DNA of 64,000 nucleotides from Sphingomonas sp. (GCF_017745215.1 NZ_JAGHZV010000013.1:1-64000), one strand, 5' to 3'; shown: positions 1-8,905, counted from the first letter of the stretch. A program made the numbers and translations. The notes: generated from the sequence alone by a model not told the origin.

Positions 1-103
1 AACCCCCAATACCCCGCCACCGCACCAACCAGGCCGCGTTCAAACGCGTCTCATCCCCTGACCAAACCTCAAATCCTCACACACCAACCCGTTTCGCAGA
101 GAC

Positions 104-127
104 CTCGCGAAAGCCGGGATGACGATG
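104..127. repeat. partial copy of the dispersed CCCGGCGAAAGCCGGG palindrome
   Basis: The stretch GCGAAAGCCGGGATGACG matches one half of the palindromic element found complete at 9007-9088, 39363-39444, 44739-44820 and 48492-48571. It lies just downstream of the flgL stop codon. Only one arm is present, so it is either a degenerate copy or a solo half. Nothing else is recognisable in 1-139. Confidence 0.5.
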
Positions 128-139
128 GTGCGGCGGGCG

Positions 140-1015
140 CTACTGAAGATAATCGAACAGCGAGAGGTTCGCGAGCTTGGTGAAGCTCGACTGGGTCGCC
201 TGGAGGATGGTGAGCGTCTTCTGCAGCTCGGTGATCGCCGAGGCGGTGTCGACCGAATCGATCCCCTGGCGCGTCGTGTCGCGGGTGGCCGCGGCGTCGG
301 TGAGCCGGTCGGACTCGAGGTCGACGCGGATCGCGCGTGCGCCCACCGAAGCGCGCGCGGTGTCGACGCCGGCGGAGATCGACTTGATCGCATCGCTCGT
401 CTCCGCGGGCGCCGGATTGCCCGCCATCAGCGCATCGCGAAGCGATTGCAGCGCCCCGAACATCGCGCCGAACGCCTTGTCGCCGGTCATGCCGGTGCTC
501 ACGGCGCTGCCATCGGCGATCGGTACCGCCGCGGGCTCGCCAGTGCCGGCGTAGCCGACGCTGCCGTCCGCCGCCTGGGCATAGGGCGCGGACCCGTCGG
601 CGCCGCCGAAGACATATTGGCCGCGTACGTCCCTGGTGTTCGCCAGGTTGAGCAGATCGCCGAGGATCTCGGAGAGCTCCGTGCCGAGCGCCTTGAGGTT
701 GTCAGGGCTCATCGTGCCGTTGCCGGCGTTGACCGCGATCTCCTGCGCGCGCTGCAAGTCGCTCTGCACCGATCCGAGCGTCGAATCGGTCTGGGCGAGC
801 AGGCCCTGGGCGAGCTTGACGTTCGCCGAATACGCCGTGTCGTTGGCATCGGCCTGGTCGAGCCGGACGAGCCGCTGCCAGCTCGGCACGTCGTCCGAAG
901 GCGCGGTGATCCGCGTGCCGGTGGCGATCTGGCCCTGGAGCTTGTCGGACTGGGCGGTGAGGCTGGCCATCCGCGCGGTCGGCGCGTCGTACAGCTGCGA
1001 GGTGGCGATGCGCAT
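140..1015 (-). CDS. flgL: flagellar hook-associated protein FlgL (HAP3)
   Basis: A 291-aa protein with the flagellin-type N-terminal helix (MRIATSQLYD... with Q and N-rich heptads) and a flagellin-like C-terminal helix ending in SLFDYLQ. FlgL forms the junction between hook-associated protein FlgK and the flagellin filament and is exported through the flagellar type III system. It is the last gene of the flgBCDEFGHIJKL run and starts 8 bp after the flgK stop. Length is near that of other FlgL proteins, about 300 aa. Position after flgK and the family resemblance make the assignment secure. Confidence 0.93.
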   Translation of the reverse strand: MRIATSQLYDAPTARMASLTAQSDKLQGQIATGTRITAPSDDVPSWQRLVRLDQADANDTAYSANVKLAQGLLAQTDSTLGSVQSDLQRAQEIAVNAGNGTMSPDNLKALGTELSEILGDLLNLANTRDVRGQYVFGGADGSAPYAQAADGSVGYAGTGEPAAVPIADGSAVSTGMTGDKAFGAMFGALQSLRDALMAGNPAPAETSDAIKSISAGVDTARASVGARAIRVDLESDRLTDAAATRDTTRQGIDSVDTASAITELQKTLTILQATQSSFTKLANLSLFDYLQ

Positions 1016-1023
1016 CGCGGCTC

Positions 1024-2361
1024 CTATCGGATGTCGAGGATCGATTGCAGCGTCTCGCGCGCGATCTGGATCACGCGGCTCGACGCCTGATAAGCCTGCT
1101 GGAAGCGCATGAGGTCGACGGCTTCCTCGTCGATATTGACGCCGCTGGCATTGTCGCGCTGGGCGACGGCGGAGTCGCGGATCGCGGTCTGTGCGTCGCT
1201 CAGCGTCTGCCGGGCCGAGAGCGCGGCGGCGTTGCTGCTCACCGTGTCGGTCATCCGCGCTTCGAATGCGCCCGAGCTGCGCAGCGCGTCGAGCCTGGCG
1301 AGATTGGCGTTGTCGCGCACCCCGCCGCCGGGCGAGGCTGCGGCGATCCCGCGCGGATCGCCGAGGACGACCGCGATCTTGGTCGCCGGGTCACCCGCCT
1401 CGAACATCGGCGCGCCGGCGCCGGCGGTGAGGTCCTGGCCCTGCGCCTGGACTGCGTTGACGCCGCTCACGAAATCCTGCGCGATCATGCCCAGCGTCTC
1501 GCGCGCCGAAGCGATGCGCAGCGCGCCGTCGGCGATGCCCGCGAGGGCGCCGCCGCTCGGGCCGAAGGCATGCGTGCCGCTGCCGTCGTGCGTCGCGAAC
1601 GAGAGCGCGCCTTCGTCGTTCAGCACATAGGTGACGCTAGCGGCGCCCTCGCCCTGCACCAGCGTGGGCCCGCCGCCCCCCGCGCTCACGGCGGCGCGGC
1701 CATAGCCGTCGAGACTCACCGAAACGTCGGCGATCATGCTGATCTGCTCGAGCAGTTGGTCGCGCTGGTCGGCGAGCGTCGCGGCGCCCGCCGATCCCGG
1801 CGTCGCGCGCGCGAGCCCGGCGTTCACCTTGGCGAGGCCGGCGGTGAGGCTGTTGAGCTGGGTCACCGCCGCGCCGGCGCTCGCATCGAGGTCCGAGGCG
1901 GTGGTGGCGAGCGCATCGCCGGTCGCGGCGAAAGCATTGGCGACCGAAGTGGCGGATTCGAGCATCGTCGCGCGTGGCGCCAGCGCGCTCGGATCGGCCG
2001 CGACGGCCTTGGCCGAGTTGAAGAAGTCGGTGATCCGGTCGCTCAGCTGGTTGCCGGTGAGCGCGTCCTGGATCCGGTCGAGCCAGGTCGCGCCTGCCTC
2101 GGTCCGCGCGAGGTCGCTGCTCGCGCTGCGCACGCCCGCGGCGCGCAGGTCGTCGGCATTGCGCACCACGCCGCTCGCGATCGAGCCCATGCCCGAAGTG
2201 GAAGTGATCTTGGCCGAGGTTGGCGCGGCGACTTCGCGGATCGTGGTGGTGCGGCGCGTATAGCCCGCGGTCCCCGCGTTCGCGATATTGTCCGAGACCG
2301 TGGTCAGCGCCGCCTGATAGGCGCGCACGCCCGAGGCGCCGATCGAGAGCATGTCGCTCAT
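1024..2361 (-). CDS. flgK: flagellar hook-associated protein FlgK (HAP1)
   Basis: A 445-aa protein beginning MSDMLSIGASGVRAYQAAL with the rod/hook family signature SDNIANAGTAGYTRR near residues 24-38. It ends in the flagellar basal-body C-terminal motif, with LMRFQQAYQASSRVI about 20 residues from the end. FlgK is the first hook-filament junction protein, secreted by the flagellar exporter. At 445 aa it is shorter than enterobacterial FlgK (about 550 aa), so the middle domain is reduced. Its start overlaps the end of flgJ by 4 bp, consistent with translational coupling. Confidence 0.95.
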   Translation of the reverse strand: MSDMLSIGASGVRAYQAALTTVSDNIANAGTAGYTRRTTTIREVAAPTSAKITSTSGMGSIASGVVRNADDLRAAGVRSASSDLARTEAGATWLDRIQDALTGNQLSDRITDFFNSAKAVAADPSALAPRATMLESATSVANAFAATGDALATTASDLDASAGAAVTQLNSLTAGLAKVNAGLARATPGSAGAATLADQRDQLLEQISMIADVSVSLDGYGRAAVSAGGGGPTLVQGEGAASVTYVLNDEGALSFATHDGSGTHAFGPSGGALAGIADGALRIASARETLGMIAQDFVSGVNAVQAQGQDLTAGAGAPMFEAGDPATKIAVVLGDPRGIAAASPGGGVRDNANLARLDALRSSGAFEARMTDTVSSNAAALSARQTLSDAQTAIRDSAVAQRDNASGVNIDEEAVDLMRFQQAYQASSRVIQIARETLQSILDIR

Positions 2362-2675
2362 GGCGAACCCTCCGCTTCGCCGGCCCTGGCCGCCTTGGCG
2401 AGGAAGGCAGTCATCGCCTTGCCGATCCCCATCGGCGCATGCTCGGCCATCGACTGGGCGAGCTTCTGGTCCTGCATGTCGCGGAACTCGTCCTCGGCCT
2501 TGCTGTCGAACAGCCCGTCGGAGAGCTTGGCCGCGCGCATCGACTTCAGCATCATCTGCGTGAAGATCGCCTCGAACCGCTGCCCCGCAGCGTCGAGATT
2601 GGCCTGGGTGTTGAGCCGCGACGTGTCGCCGCTCGTCCCGGCGCTGCCAAGGGTCGGAGGAGCGACGCCGGTCAC
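2358..2675 (-). CDS. flgJ: rod-binding protein FlgJ, N-terminal domain only
   Basis: A 105-aa protein consisting only of the rod-binding domain: AGQRFEAIFTQMMLKSMRAA followed by a conserved FRDMQDQKLAQSMA segment. FlgJ acts as rod cap in the periplasm. Enterobacterial FlgJ (about 313 aa) carries a C-terminal peptidoglycan hydrolase domain, absent here. That activity is probably supplied by the separate lytic transglycosylase at 11583-12443. The gene overlaps flgI upstream and flgK downstream by 4 bp each. Confidence 0.9.
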   Translation of the reverse strand: MTGVAPPTLGSAGTSGDTSRLNTQANLDAAGQRFEAIFTQMMLKSMRAAKLSDGLFDSKAEDEFRDMQDQKLAQSMAEHAPMGIGKAMTAFLAKAARAGEAEGSP

Positions 2676-3766
2676 AGGATCACCAGATCGGCCTTGAGCG
2701 CGCCGGCCTCCTTGAGCGCCTCGAGGATCGCCACCAGATCGGCGGGCGACGCGCCGATCGCGTTCACGGCCTTGACCACATCGGCGAGCTTGGGGCCCGG
2801 CTCGAGCAGGAACATCGGGTGCTTCTCCTCCTCGACGCCGACCGCGCTCTGGTCCTCGGTGCGCGTCTCGCCCTTGCTGAAGGGCAAGGGCTGGCTGACG
2901 CGCTGCGTCTCCTCGATGCGCACGGTGAGCTTGCCGTGGGTGACCGCGGCAGCGCTGACCCGCACCGCCGAGTTGATCACGACGGTGCCGGTGCGCGCGT
3001 TGACGATCACCCGCGCGGGCGCCTCGGCGGCTTCCACTTCAAGATTCTCGATCTCGCTGATCAGCTCGGCGCGGACGTCGGCGCCCTGCGGCGCCATGAC
3101 GGCAACCGACACGCCGTCGACCGCGCGCGCGCGGTTCGGCCCGAGCCGGACGTTGATCGCGTCGGCCACCCGCTGCGCGGTGGTGAAGTCCGAGCGCGAG
3201 AGATTGTAGGTGAGATAGGGCGTCGAGCCGAAGCCGGTGTCGACCGCGCGTTCGACCGTCGCGCCTTCGGGGATGCGGCCCGAGGAGGGGATGTTGACCA
3301 CCACCGACGAGCCGTCCTTGCCCTCGGCGCCGAGCCCCGAGACGGCGAGGTTGCCCTGCGCCATCGCATAGATCTGCCCGTCGGCGCCGATCAGCGGGGT
3401 CAGGATCAGCGTGCCGCCGCGCAAGGACTTGGCCTTGCCCATCGACGAGACGGTGATGTCGAGCTTCTGCCCCGGCTTGGCGAAGGCGGGCAGGTCGGCG
3501 GTGACCATCACCACCGCGGCGTTCTTGAGTCCCGGGTTGACCCCGGCGGGCAGCTGGAGCCCGAAGCGCGAGGCGACGCCCTTCATCGACTGGACGGTAT
3601 ATTCGAGATTGTCGTCGCCCGTGCCCGGCAGGCCGACGACGACGCCATAGCCGGTGAGCTGGTTCGAGCGGATGCCCTGGAAGCTGCCCAGGTCCTTCAC
3701 GCGCTGCGCCTGCGCCGGGGTGGCGGCGGCGAGGAGCGCGAGCAGGATGAGGAGGATGCGAGTCAT
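2672..3766 (-). CDS. flgI: flagellar P-ring protein FlgI
   Basis: A 364-aa periplasmic protein with a clear Sec signal peptide (MTRILLILLALLAAATPAQA, cleavage after AQA) followed by the highly conserved FlgI start RVKDLGSFQGIRSNQLTGYG and VVGLPGTGDD. FlgI polymerises into the P ring around the rod in the peptidoglycan layer, assisted by FlgA (10326-10850). Length matches the family. It lies between flgH and flgJ in the usual order. Confidence 0.97.
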   Translation of the reverse strand: MTRILLILLALLAAATPAQAQRVKDLGSFQGIRSNQLTGYGVVVGLPGTGDDNLEYTVQSMKGVASRFGLQLPAGVNPGLKNAAVVMVTADLPAFAKPGQKLDITVSSMGKAKSLRGGTLILTPLIGADGQIYAMAQGNLAVSGLGAEGKDGSSVVVNIPSSGRIPEGATVERAVDTGFGSTPYLTYNLSRSDFTTAQRVADAINVRLGPNRARAVDGVSVAVMAPQGADVRAELISEIENLEVEAAEAPARVIVNARTGTVVINSAVRVSAAAVTHGKLTVRIEETQRVSQPLPFSKGETRTEDQSAVGVEEEKHPMFLLEPGPKLADVVKAVNAIGASPADLVAILEALKEAGALKADLVIL

Positions 3767-3780
3767 GGCGCTTGCTCCGC

Positions 3781-4506
3781 TCAGAAGGGGCTGAGGATCT
3801 GGAAGAAGCGGCTGAGCCAGCCCTGGCGGCTGGCGCGGGCGACATCGCCCTTGCCGGTATAGGCGATGCGCGCGTCGGCGACTCGCGTGGAGGGCACGCG
3901 ATTGTCGGTGCCGATGTCGGCGACGCGGACGATGCCCTTGATCTGGATGTACTCGTCGCCGCGGTTGAGCGTGACGCGCTTCTGCCCCTGCACCAGCATC
4001 GTGCCGTTGGGATAGACTTCGGCGACGGTCACGCTGATCTCGCCCGAGAGCGCATTGGCCTGGTCGGTGGTGCCCGCGCCGGTGAAGTTGCGCGCGCCGC
4101 TCGCCGATGCGTCGCTCTGCTTGAACAGCGAAAGCGCGCCGGTCGTGGGCGGGGTGAGCGAGAAGCCGCCGCCCGAATCGAGCTTCGACGTCGCCGACTT
4201 GGACGCGCTGGTGCGCTCGACGAGGACGATCGTCAGCGGATCGCCCACGCGGCGCGCGCGCTGCCCCTCGTAGAGCGCGGCATAGCCCTGGTCGGCCTGG
4301 AAGATCGATCCGTTGGCGGGCGCCGCCGACGCCGGAGCGCCGGCGGGAAGCGTCGCGGAGAAATCCTCCTTGGGCTTCTTGTGCCCCAAGATCTGGGCAC
4401 GCGCCGGGGGCGCCGCCAGCAGCGCGAGCGCGGTGCCGACGACGATCCCGATGCCGAGCCCGGCGGGCAGCGCGAGGCTGCGCGGCTCAGAGGTTCTGGT
4501 TGACAT
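3781..4506 (-). CDS. flgH: flagellar L-ring protein FlgH, lacking a lipobox cysteine
   Basis: A 241-aa FlgH homologue with the conserved VGDPLTIVLVE, GEISVTVAEVYPNGTMLVQGQK and IVRVADIG segments. FlgH forms the outer-membrane L ring. Family members are normally lipoproteins with a lipobox Cys. Here the N-terminus is a hydrophobic segment ending APPARAQ, which looks like a signal peptidase I site, and the predicted protein contains no cysteine. The start ATG overlaps the 3' end of flgG by 20 bp and no better downstream start is visible. The identification is firm; the missing acylation site is unusual. Confidence 0.93.
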   Translation of the reverse strand: MSTRTSEPRSLALPAGLGIGIVVGTALALLAAPPARAQILGHKKPKEDFSATLPAGAPASAAPANGSIFQADQGYAALYEGQRARRVGDPLTIVLVERTSASKSATSKLDSGGGFSLTPPTTGALSLFKQSDASASGARNFTGAGTTDQANALSGEISVTVAEVYPNGTMLVQGQKRVTLNRGDEYIQIKGIVRVADIGTDNRVPSTRVADARIAYTGKGDVARASRQGWLSRFFQILSPF

Positions 4507-5275
4507 ATTTCAGCATCTCGTCGGAGGCCGAGATCATCTTGGAGTTGACCTCATAGGCGCGTTGCGTCTCGATCATGTCGACGAGCTCCTCGACGACGTT
4601 GACGTTGGAGCCTTCGAGCATCCCCTGGCGGATCGTGCCGCGGCCCACTTCGCCGGGATTGCCGACGCTCGCCGTGCCGCTCGCCGCGGTCTCGATGTAG
4701 AGATTGTCGCCCTTGGCCTGGAGCCCGGCCGAATTGGGGAAGGTCGCGACCTGGAGCTGGCCGAGCTGGCTCGCCTCGGTCTGGCCCTGGAGCGTCGCCG
4801 AGACGGTGCCGTCGCTGCCGATGGTGATCGAGGTCGCGCCTTCGGGGATCGTGATCCCGGGCATCACCTGATAGCCTTCGGAGGTGATCAGCTGCCCCTG
4901 CGGCGAGCGCGAGAAATTGCCGGCGCGGGTATAGCCCAGCGTGCCGTCGGGCATCTGGATCTGGAAATAGCCGTCGCCGTCCAGCGCCAGGTCGAGCGAA
5001 TTGCCCGTGGTCTGGAAGGCGCCCTGGGTGTCGATCCGGCTGGTGCCCTGCACCTTGACGCCGGTACCGAGGTTGAGCCCGGTGGCATATTGCGTCTGCT
5101 GGGTGCTCGCCGCGCCCGGCGCCGTCACCACCTGATAGGCGAGCGTCTGGAACGACGCGCGGTCGCGCTTGAACGCCGTCGTGTTGACGTTGGCGAGGTT
5201 GTTCGAGATCACGCGCATCTTCATGTCCTGGGCGTCGAGCCCGGTGCGCGCGATGTGCATTGCGGCGGAACCCAT
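4487..5275 (-). CDS. flgG: flagellar distal rod protein FlgG
   Basis: A 262-aa rod protein with the signature ISNNLANVNTTAFKRDRASF near the N-terminus and the C-terminal motif ELVDMIETQRAYEVNSKMI. FlgG makes the distal rod crossing the P and L rings. Full length for the family (260 aa in Salmonella). It sits between flgF and flgH and its last codons overlap the flgH start. Confidence 0.97.
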   Translation of the reverse strand: MGSAAMHIARTGLDAQDMKMRVISNNLANVNTTAFKRDRASFQTLAYQVVTAPGAASTQQTQYATGLNLGTGVKVQGTSRIDTQGAFQTTGNSLDLALDGDGYFQIQMPDGTLGYTRAGNFSRSPQGQLITSEGYQVMPGITIPEGATSITIGSDGTVSATLQGQTEASQLGQLQVATFPNSAGLQAKGDNLYIETAASGTASVGNPGEVGRGTIRQGMLEGSNVNVVEELVDMIETQRAYEVNSKMISASDEMLKYVNQNL

Positions 5276-5286
5276 AAGTCGTCCCC

Positions 5287-6030
5287 TTAAGCAGGCATCC
5301 GCATCACCGATGCGGCGCTCTCATCCATCGACTTGGCCTCCTTCAACAGGTTGGCCTGTACTTCGTAGCTGCGCTGGTTCTCGATCATGTCGACCAGCGC
5401 CTGGGTCAGGTTGACGTTCGACTGTTCGAGCGCCTTCGACTGGACCGTCGCGTCGAGATCGGCCGGCAGCGCGCCGCCGCCCTCGACGTGGAGGAGGTTG
5501 TCGAGCCCCTTGACGGTCTTCGAGCCATCGGTGCTCACCAGCTTGATCCGATCGAGCTCCTGCGGCTGGCTGGGGTCGCCGCCCGCGGGGACGAAGCTGA
5601 TCGTCCCGTCGGCGGCGATGGCGATCGACTGCGCGGGCGGCACGGTGATGGGGCCCCCCGACCCCATCACCGGGAAACCGTCGCCGGTCTCCAGCACGCC
5701 CGACGGCGCGACCTGCAGGTCGCCCCGCCGCGTATAGGCTTCGCTCCCGTCCGCCGCCTGCACCGCGATCCAGGCATCGCCGTTCGACGCGATGTCGAGC
5801 GGCCGCCCGGTCTGCATGATCGCGCCGTTGCGCCGGTCGAAGTCGTCGACCTGCTCGGCGGCCATCACGCGCGAATCGAGCGGCTGGCCGGTGAGCATCA
5901 TCCGGTCGAACGACACGCGATCGGCGCGATAGCCCGTGGTCGAGGCGTTCGCGATGTTGTTCGCGATCGTCGACTGCGCGGCCATCTGGCTCTTGAGCCC
6001 CGAGAGCGCGGTGTAGACGAGCCGGTCCAT
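5287..6030 (-). CDS. flgF: flagellar proximal rod protein FlgF
   Basis: A 247-aa rod protein starting MDRLVYTALSGLKSQ, with the family motif IANNIANASTTGYRADRVSF and C-terminal ALVDMIENQRSYEVQ. FlgF is a minor proximal rod component secreted by the flagellar exporter. Length agrees with FlgF (about 250 aa). It lies between flgE and flgG in standard order. Confidence 0.95.
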   Translation of the reverse strand: MDRLVYTALSGLKSQMAAQSTIANNIANASTTGYRADRVSFDRMMLTGQPLDSRVMAAEQVDDFDRRNGAIMQTGRPLDIASNGDAWIAVQAADGSEAYTRRGDLQVAPSGVLETGDGFPVMGSGGPITVPPAQSIAIAADGTISFVPAGGDPSQPQELDRIKLVSTDGSKTVKGLDNLLHVEGGGALPADLDATVQSKALEQSNVNLTQALVDMIENQRSYEVQANLLKEAKSMDESAASVMRMPA

Positions 6031-6053
6031 GGCTTAGCTCCCCCTCGCCCCGG

Positions 6054-7358
6054 TCAGCTGCGGATGTTGAAAATCGTCTGCGAGATCTGGCTCGCGGTAT
6101 CGAGCGCCTTGGCATTCGCCTGGAAGTTGCGCTGCGCCGCGATCAGGTTGACCAGCTCCTCGGTGATGTCGACGTTCGAGCGCTCGATCGCGCCGGTCAT
6201 CAGCGAGCCGAAGCCGTTGGCGCCGGGCTCGCCGAGCCGCGGGTCGCCCGAGAGGCCCGAGGCCGCCCAGGTCGAGTTGCCGAGCTGGCGAAGCCCGCCC
6301 GTGTTGTCGAAGTTCGCGAGCACCACCTTGCCCAGCGCCTGGGTGTCGCCGTTCGAGAAGCTGGCGGTAACGGTGCCGTCCTCGCCGATGGTCACGCCTT
6401 CGAACTGGCCGACCGCCGAGCCGTCCTGCCGGGCCGAGTTGACGCTGAACGGCGAGGCGACCTGCGTCGTCTGGCCGTCGAAACCGAGGCTGATCACCTG
6501 CTCCGACGTCGCGCCCGGCGACAGGAAGCCCTGGAAGGTCGTCGCGCCGGTGGGCGAGGAAAGCTTGCCGGTCGCATCGAAGGTCAGTTCGAGCGGCTGG
6601 GGGTTGTCCGGATCGGTGCCGGCGCTCAGCTGCTGGTCGCCGACGAAGGAATAGACCGTCCACTTGCTCGTCGGATCGCTCGAGCTCGGCGCGCTGGTGC
6701 GCACATAATAGTTGGTGAGCGTCTGCGCATTGCCGTTGGCGTCGTAGATCGTCGTCTGGGTCGACTGGTTGTAGGTGCTCGGATTGAACCGGTCGAACGC
6801 GTAGCCGCCGGAAAACTGGTCGGCCTCGGCGGGGATCGACGAATTGGAGTTGAGGTTCAGCGACAGGTCGACGGTCTCGGTCGCCTGCGCCGTGCCGCTG
6901 GTCTGCGGCAGGCGGAGACTCACGGTCGAGCCGATGCCGGTCGCGACCACCGCGCCCGAGCCGTCGACCGGATAGACCTGGAGCTTGTTGCCCTGCGCAT
7001 CGACGACATAGCGGTCGGCGTTCACCAGGAAGCTGCCGTTGCGCGTGTAGGCGACGCCGTTGCCGGTCTTCTCGTCGCCCTTGACGATGAAGAAGCCGTC
7101 GCCGGTGATCGCGACGTCGAGCGCCGAGGACGATTGCGTGAAGCCGCCCTGGCTGAACTGCTGGCGCACCGATTTCACCACCGTGCCCGAGCCCACCATC
7201 TTCGACGGGTCCGAATTGGCCGAGGAAGCGATGACGTCGGCGAACTGGGTGGTGCTCTTCTTGAAGCCGTTGGTCGAGACGTTCGCGAGGTTGTGCGAGA
7301 TCGTCGACATGTCGGTCTGCGCCGCCTGGAGGCCGCTGAGCGAAGTGAAGAAGGACAT
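6054..7358 (-). CDS. flgE: flagellar hook protein FlgE
   Basis: A 434-aa hook subunit. The N-terminus MSFFTSLSGLQAAQ with ISHNLANVSTNGFKKSTTQF is diagnostic, and the C-terminus carries ELVNLIAAQRNFQANAK. The central D1/D2 hook domains include the conserved ALDVAITGDGFFIV. FlgE polymerises beneath the FlgD cap, and its length is controlled by FliK. It lies downstream of flgD with a 21-bp gap. Confidence 0.97.
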   Translation of the reverse strand: MSFFTSLSGLQAAQTDMSTISHNLANVSTNGFKKSTTQFADVIASSANSDPSKMVGSGTVVKSVRQQFSQGGFTQSSSALDVAITGDGFFIVKGDEKTGNGVAYTRNGSFLVNADRYVVDAQGNKLQVYPVDGSGAVVATGIGSTVSLRLPQTSGTAQATETVDLSLNLNSNSSIPAEADQFSGGYAFDRFNPSTYNQSTQTTIYDANGNAQTLTNYYVRTSAPSSSDPTSKWTVYSFVGDQQLSAGTDPDNPQPLELTFDATGKLSSPTGATTFQGFLSPGATSEQVISLGFDGQTTQVASPFSVNSARQDGSAVGQFEGVTIGEDGTVTASFSNGDTQALGKVVLANFDNTGGLRQLGNSTWAASGLSGDPRLGEPGANGFGSLMTGAIERSNVDITEELVNLIAAQRNFQANAKALDTASQISQTIFNIRS

Positions 7359-7379
7359 GGGTGTTGCTCCTTGAGGACG

Positions 7380-8084
7380 TCAGCCGACTTGCCAGACGGC
7401 GGAAGCGGAAACCTGGCCGATGCCGGGCAGCGTGAGCAGCGGCTGGCCGTCGGACCCCATCGAGACGGTGGAGACCGGCGCCCAGACGAGCGGCCTGGCC
7501 GAGACGCTGCCGCCTTCGGCGTTGCGGGCCTGGACCTTGACCGTGAACGGCCCCTCGCCGGCTGCCGCGCCGCTGTCGGTCGTGCCGTCCCAGTCGAACG
7601 CGACTGCGCCTTGTGCTTGCGCGCCGAGGTCGAGCGTCTTGAGCGTCTCGCCGCTCTTGTTCTGGAGGGTGACGGTCACGTCGGTCGCGTCGCCATCGAG
7701 GCTCACCGCGCCGGCGAGCCCGCCGCCAGTGCGCGGATAGGCAGTCGAGCCCTCGACCAGCACCGTCTTGCCGACATAGCCGAGCGCATCGTTCATCGAC
7801 GAGCTGCCGAGCTTGTCCGAGATCGCCTTCAGCGTGGTGTTCATCTCGCTGATCCCGGCCAGCGACGAGAATTGCGCCATCTGCGCGACCATCTGGGTGT
7901 TGTCGACGGGCTCGAACGGGTCCTGGTTCTTCAGCTGCGCGGTCATCAGCTGCAGGAAGTCGTTCTGATCCATCTGGGTGCTGCCCAGGTTGGACGTATC
8001 GGTGGTGCTCGTCCCGGTGCTCGTGGTCGCGCCGTAGCGGTTGATCCCGAGGCTGGAGAGCGTGGAGTCGAAGCTGCTGGCCAT
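7380..8084 (-). CDS. flgD: hook cap / assembly protein FlgD
   Basis: A 234-aa FlgD with the typical N-terminal motif MDQNDFLQLMTAQLKNQDPF and MVAQMAQFSS, followed by FlgD Ig-like and Tudor-like regions (for example VAFDWDGTTDSG). FlgD caps the growing hook and is lost after completion. I chose ATG at 8084 because GGACGG lies 5 nt upstream. A GTG at 8090, overlapping the flgC stop, would add two residues. Confidence 0.94.
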   Translation of the reverse strand: MASSFDSTLSSLGINRYGATTSTGTSTTDTSNLGSTQMDQNDFLQLMTAQLKNQDPFEPVDNTQMVAQMAQFSSLAGISEMNTTLKAISDKLGSSSMNDALGYVGKTVLVEGSTAYPRTGGGLAGAVSLDGDATDVTVTLQNKSGETLKTLDLGAQAQGAVAFDWDGTTDSGAAAGEGPFTVKVQARNAEGGSVSARPLVWAPVSTVSMGSDGQPLLTLPGIGQVSASAVWQVG

Positions 8085-8086
8085 CG

Positions 8087-8497
8087 TCACCGTCCAAGCT
8101 TGAGGGTGTCGAGGATCAGCGACTTGGCGGTCTGCATCACTTCGACATTGTTCTGGTAGCTGCGCGCGGTCTCGAGCATGTCGACCAGCTCGCGCGTCTC
8201 ATCGACGGCGGATTCCCAGACGTTGCCGTCCTTGTCGGCCATCGGGTTGCCGGGGTCGTAGCGCTTGGTCGGGTCGGCGCCCGCGGTGACGACGCGCTCG
8301 ACGTCGACCGTCGCCATCCCGCTCTGCTCGTCGAACTTCGTGCGGAACACCGGCTTGATCGTGCGGTAGGCCGTCTCGGCGCTCGAGGCGACCGTGCCGG
8401 CATTGGCGAGGTTCGAGGCGGTGGTGTTCATCCGCACGAGCTGCGCGCTCATCGCGCGGCCCGAGACCTGGAAGATCGAGAGGGGTTTGTCGCCCAT
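8087..8497 (-). CDS. flgC: flagellar proximal rod protein FlgC
   Basis: A 136-aa rod protein with the signature MNTTASNLANAGTVAS near the N-terminus, YDPGNPMADKDGNVWES in the middle and C-terminal ELVDMLETARSYQNNVEVM. Length matches FlgC (134 aa in Salmonella). The start ATG at 8497 lies two bases after the flgB stop, indicating one translation-coupled unit. Confidence 0.96.
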   Translation of the reverse strand: MGDKPLSIFQVSGRAMSAQLVRMNTTASNLANAGTVASSAETAYRTIKPVFRTKFDEQSGMATVDVERVVTAGADPTKRYDPGNPMADKDGNVWESAVDETRELVDMLETARSYQNNVEVMQTAKSLILDTLKLGR

Positions 8498-8499
8498 GC

Positions 8500-8853
8500 C
8501 TATTCTCCCTTCAGCGCGCGCGTGATCTGGCTGATCCGGCCGTTCAGGAACGAGAGCGTCGTCTGATAGGCGACGGCATTCTCGGCGAAGGCGGTCTGTT
8601 CGGTCGAGAGGTCGACGGTGTTGCCGTCCTGGCTCGGCTGGAGCGGCACGCGGTAGAGCGTCGCATCGTCGATCGCGCGGTCGACCGAGCCGCCCGGCGC
8701 CTCGGCGCCCGCGAGCGCCCTGGCGAAGTCGATATCCCTGGCCTTGTAGCCGGGGGTCGAGGCGTTCGCGATGTTCGACGCGAGCACGCCCATGCGCTGC
8801 GAGCGCACGGCCAGCGCCGCGCCATGCACGCCGAAGAGGCTGTCGTCTCCCAT
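8500..8853 (-). CDS. flgB: flagellar proximal rod protein FlgB
   Basis: A 117-aa rod protein: MGDDSLFGVHGAALAVRSQR then VLASNIANASTPGYKARDIDF, the canonical rod signature, and a C-terminal FAENAVAYQTTLSFLNGRI helix. FlgB joins FlgC, FlgF and FliE in the proximal rod. The ATG at 8853 has GGGAG eight bases upstream. It is the first gene of the flgB-flgL operon and lies 26 nt downstream of the start predicted for the sigma54 promoter at 8891-8905. Confidence 0.95.
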   Translation of the reverse strand: MGDDSLFGVHGAALAVRSQRMGVLASNIANASTPGYKARDIDFARALAGAEAPGGSVDRAIDDATLYRVPLQPSQDGNTVDLSTEQTAFAENAVAYQTTLSFLNGRISQITRALKGE

Positions 8854-8890
8854 CTGCACGTCTCCCGCACAAAGTTCGGGCGTGTTCTCT

Positions 8891-8905
8891 GCAATGGGTG
8901 TGCCA
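8891..8905 (-). promoter_or_regulatory. sigma54 promoter of the flgB-flgL operon
   Basis: On the minus strand the sequence reads TGGCACACCCATTGC, a near-perfect match to the sigma54 consensus TGGCACG-N4-TTGC with correct GG/GC spacing. The predicted start lies near 8879, giving a leader of about 26 nt before the flgB ATG. The activator is probably the enhancer-binding protein encoded at 21827-23068. Confidence 0.85.
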
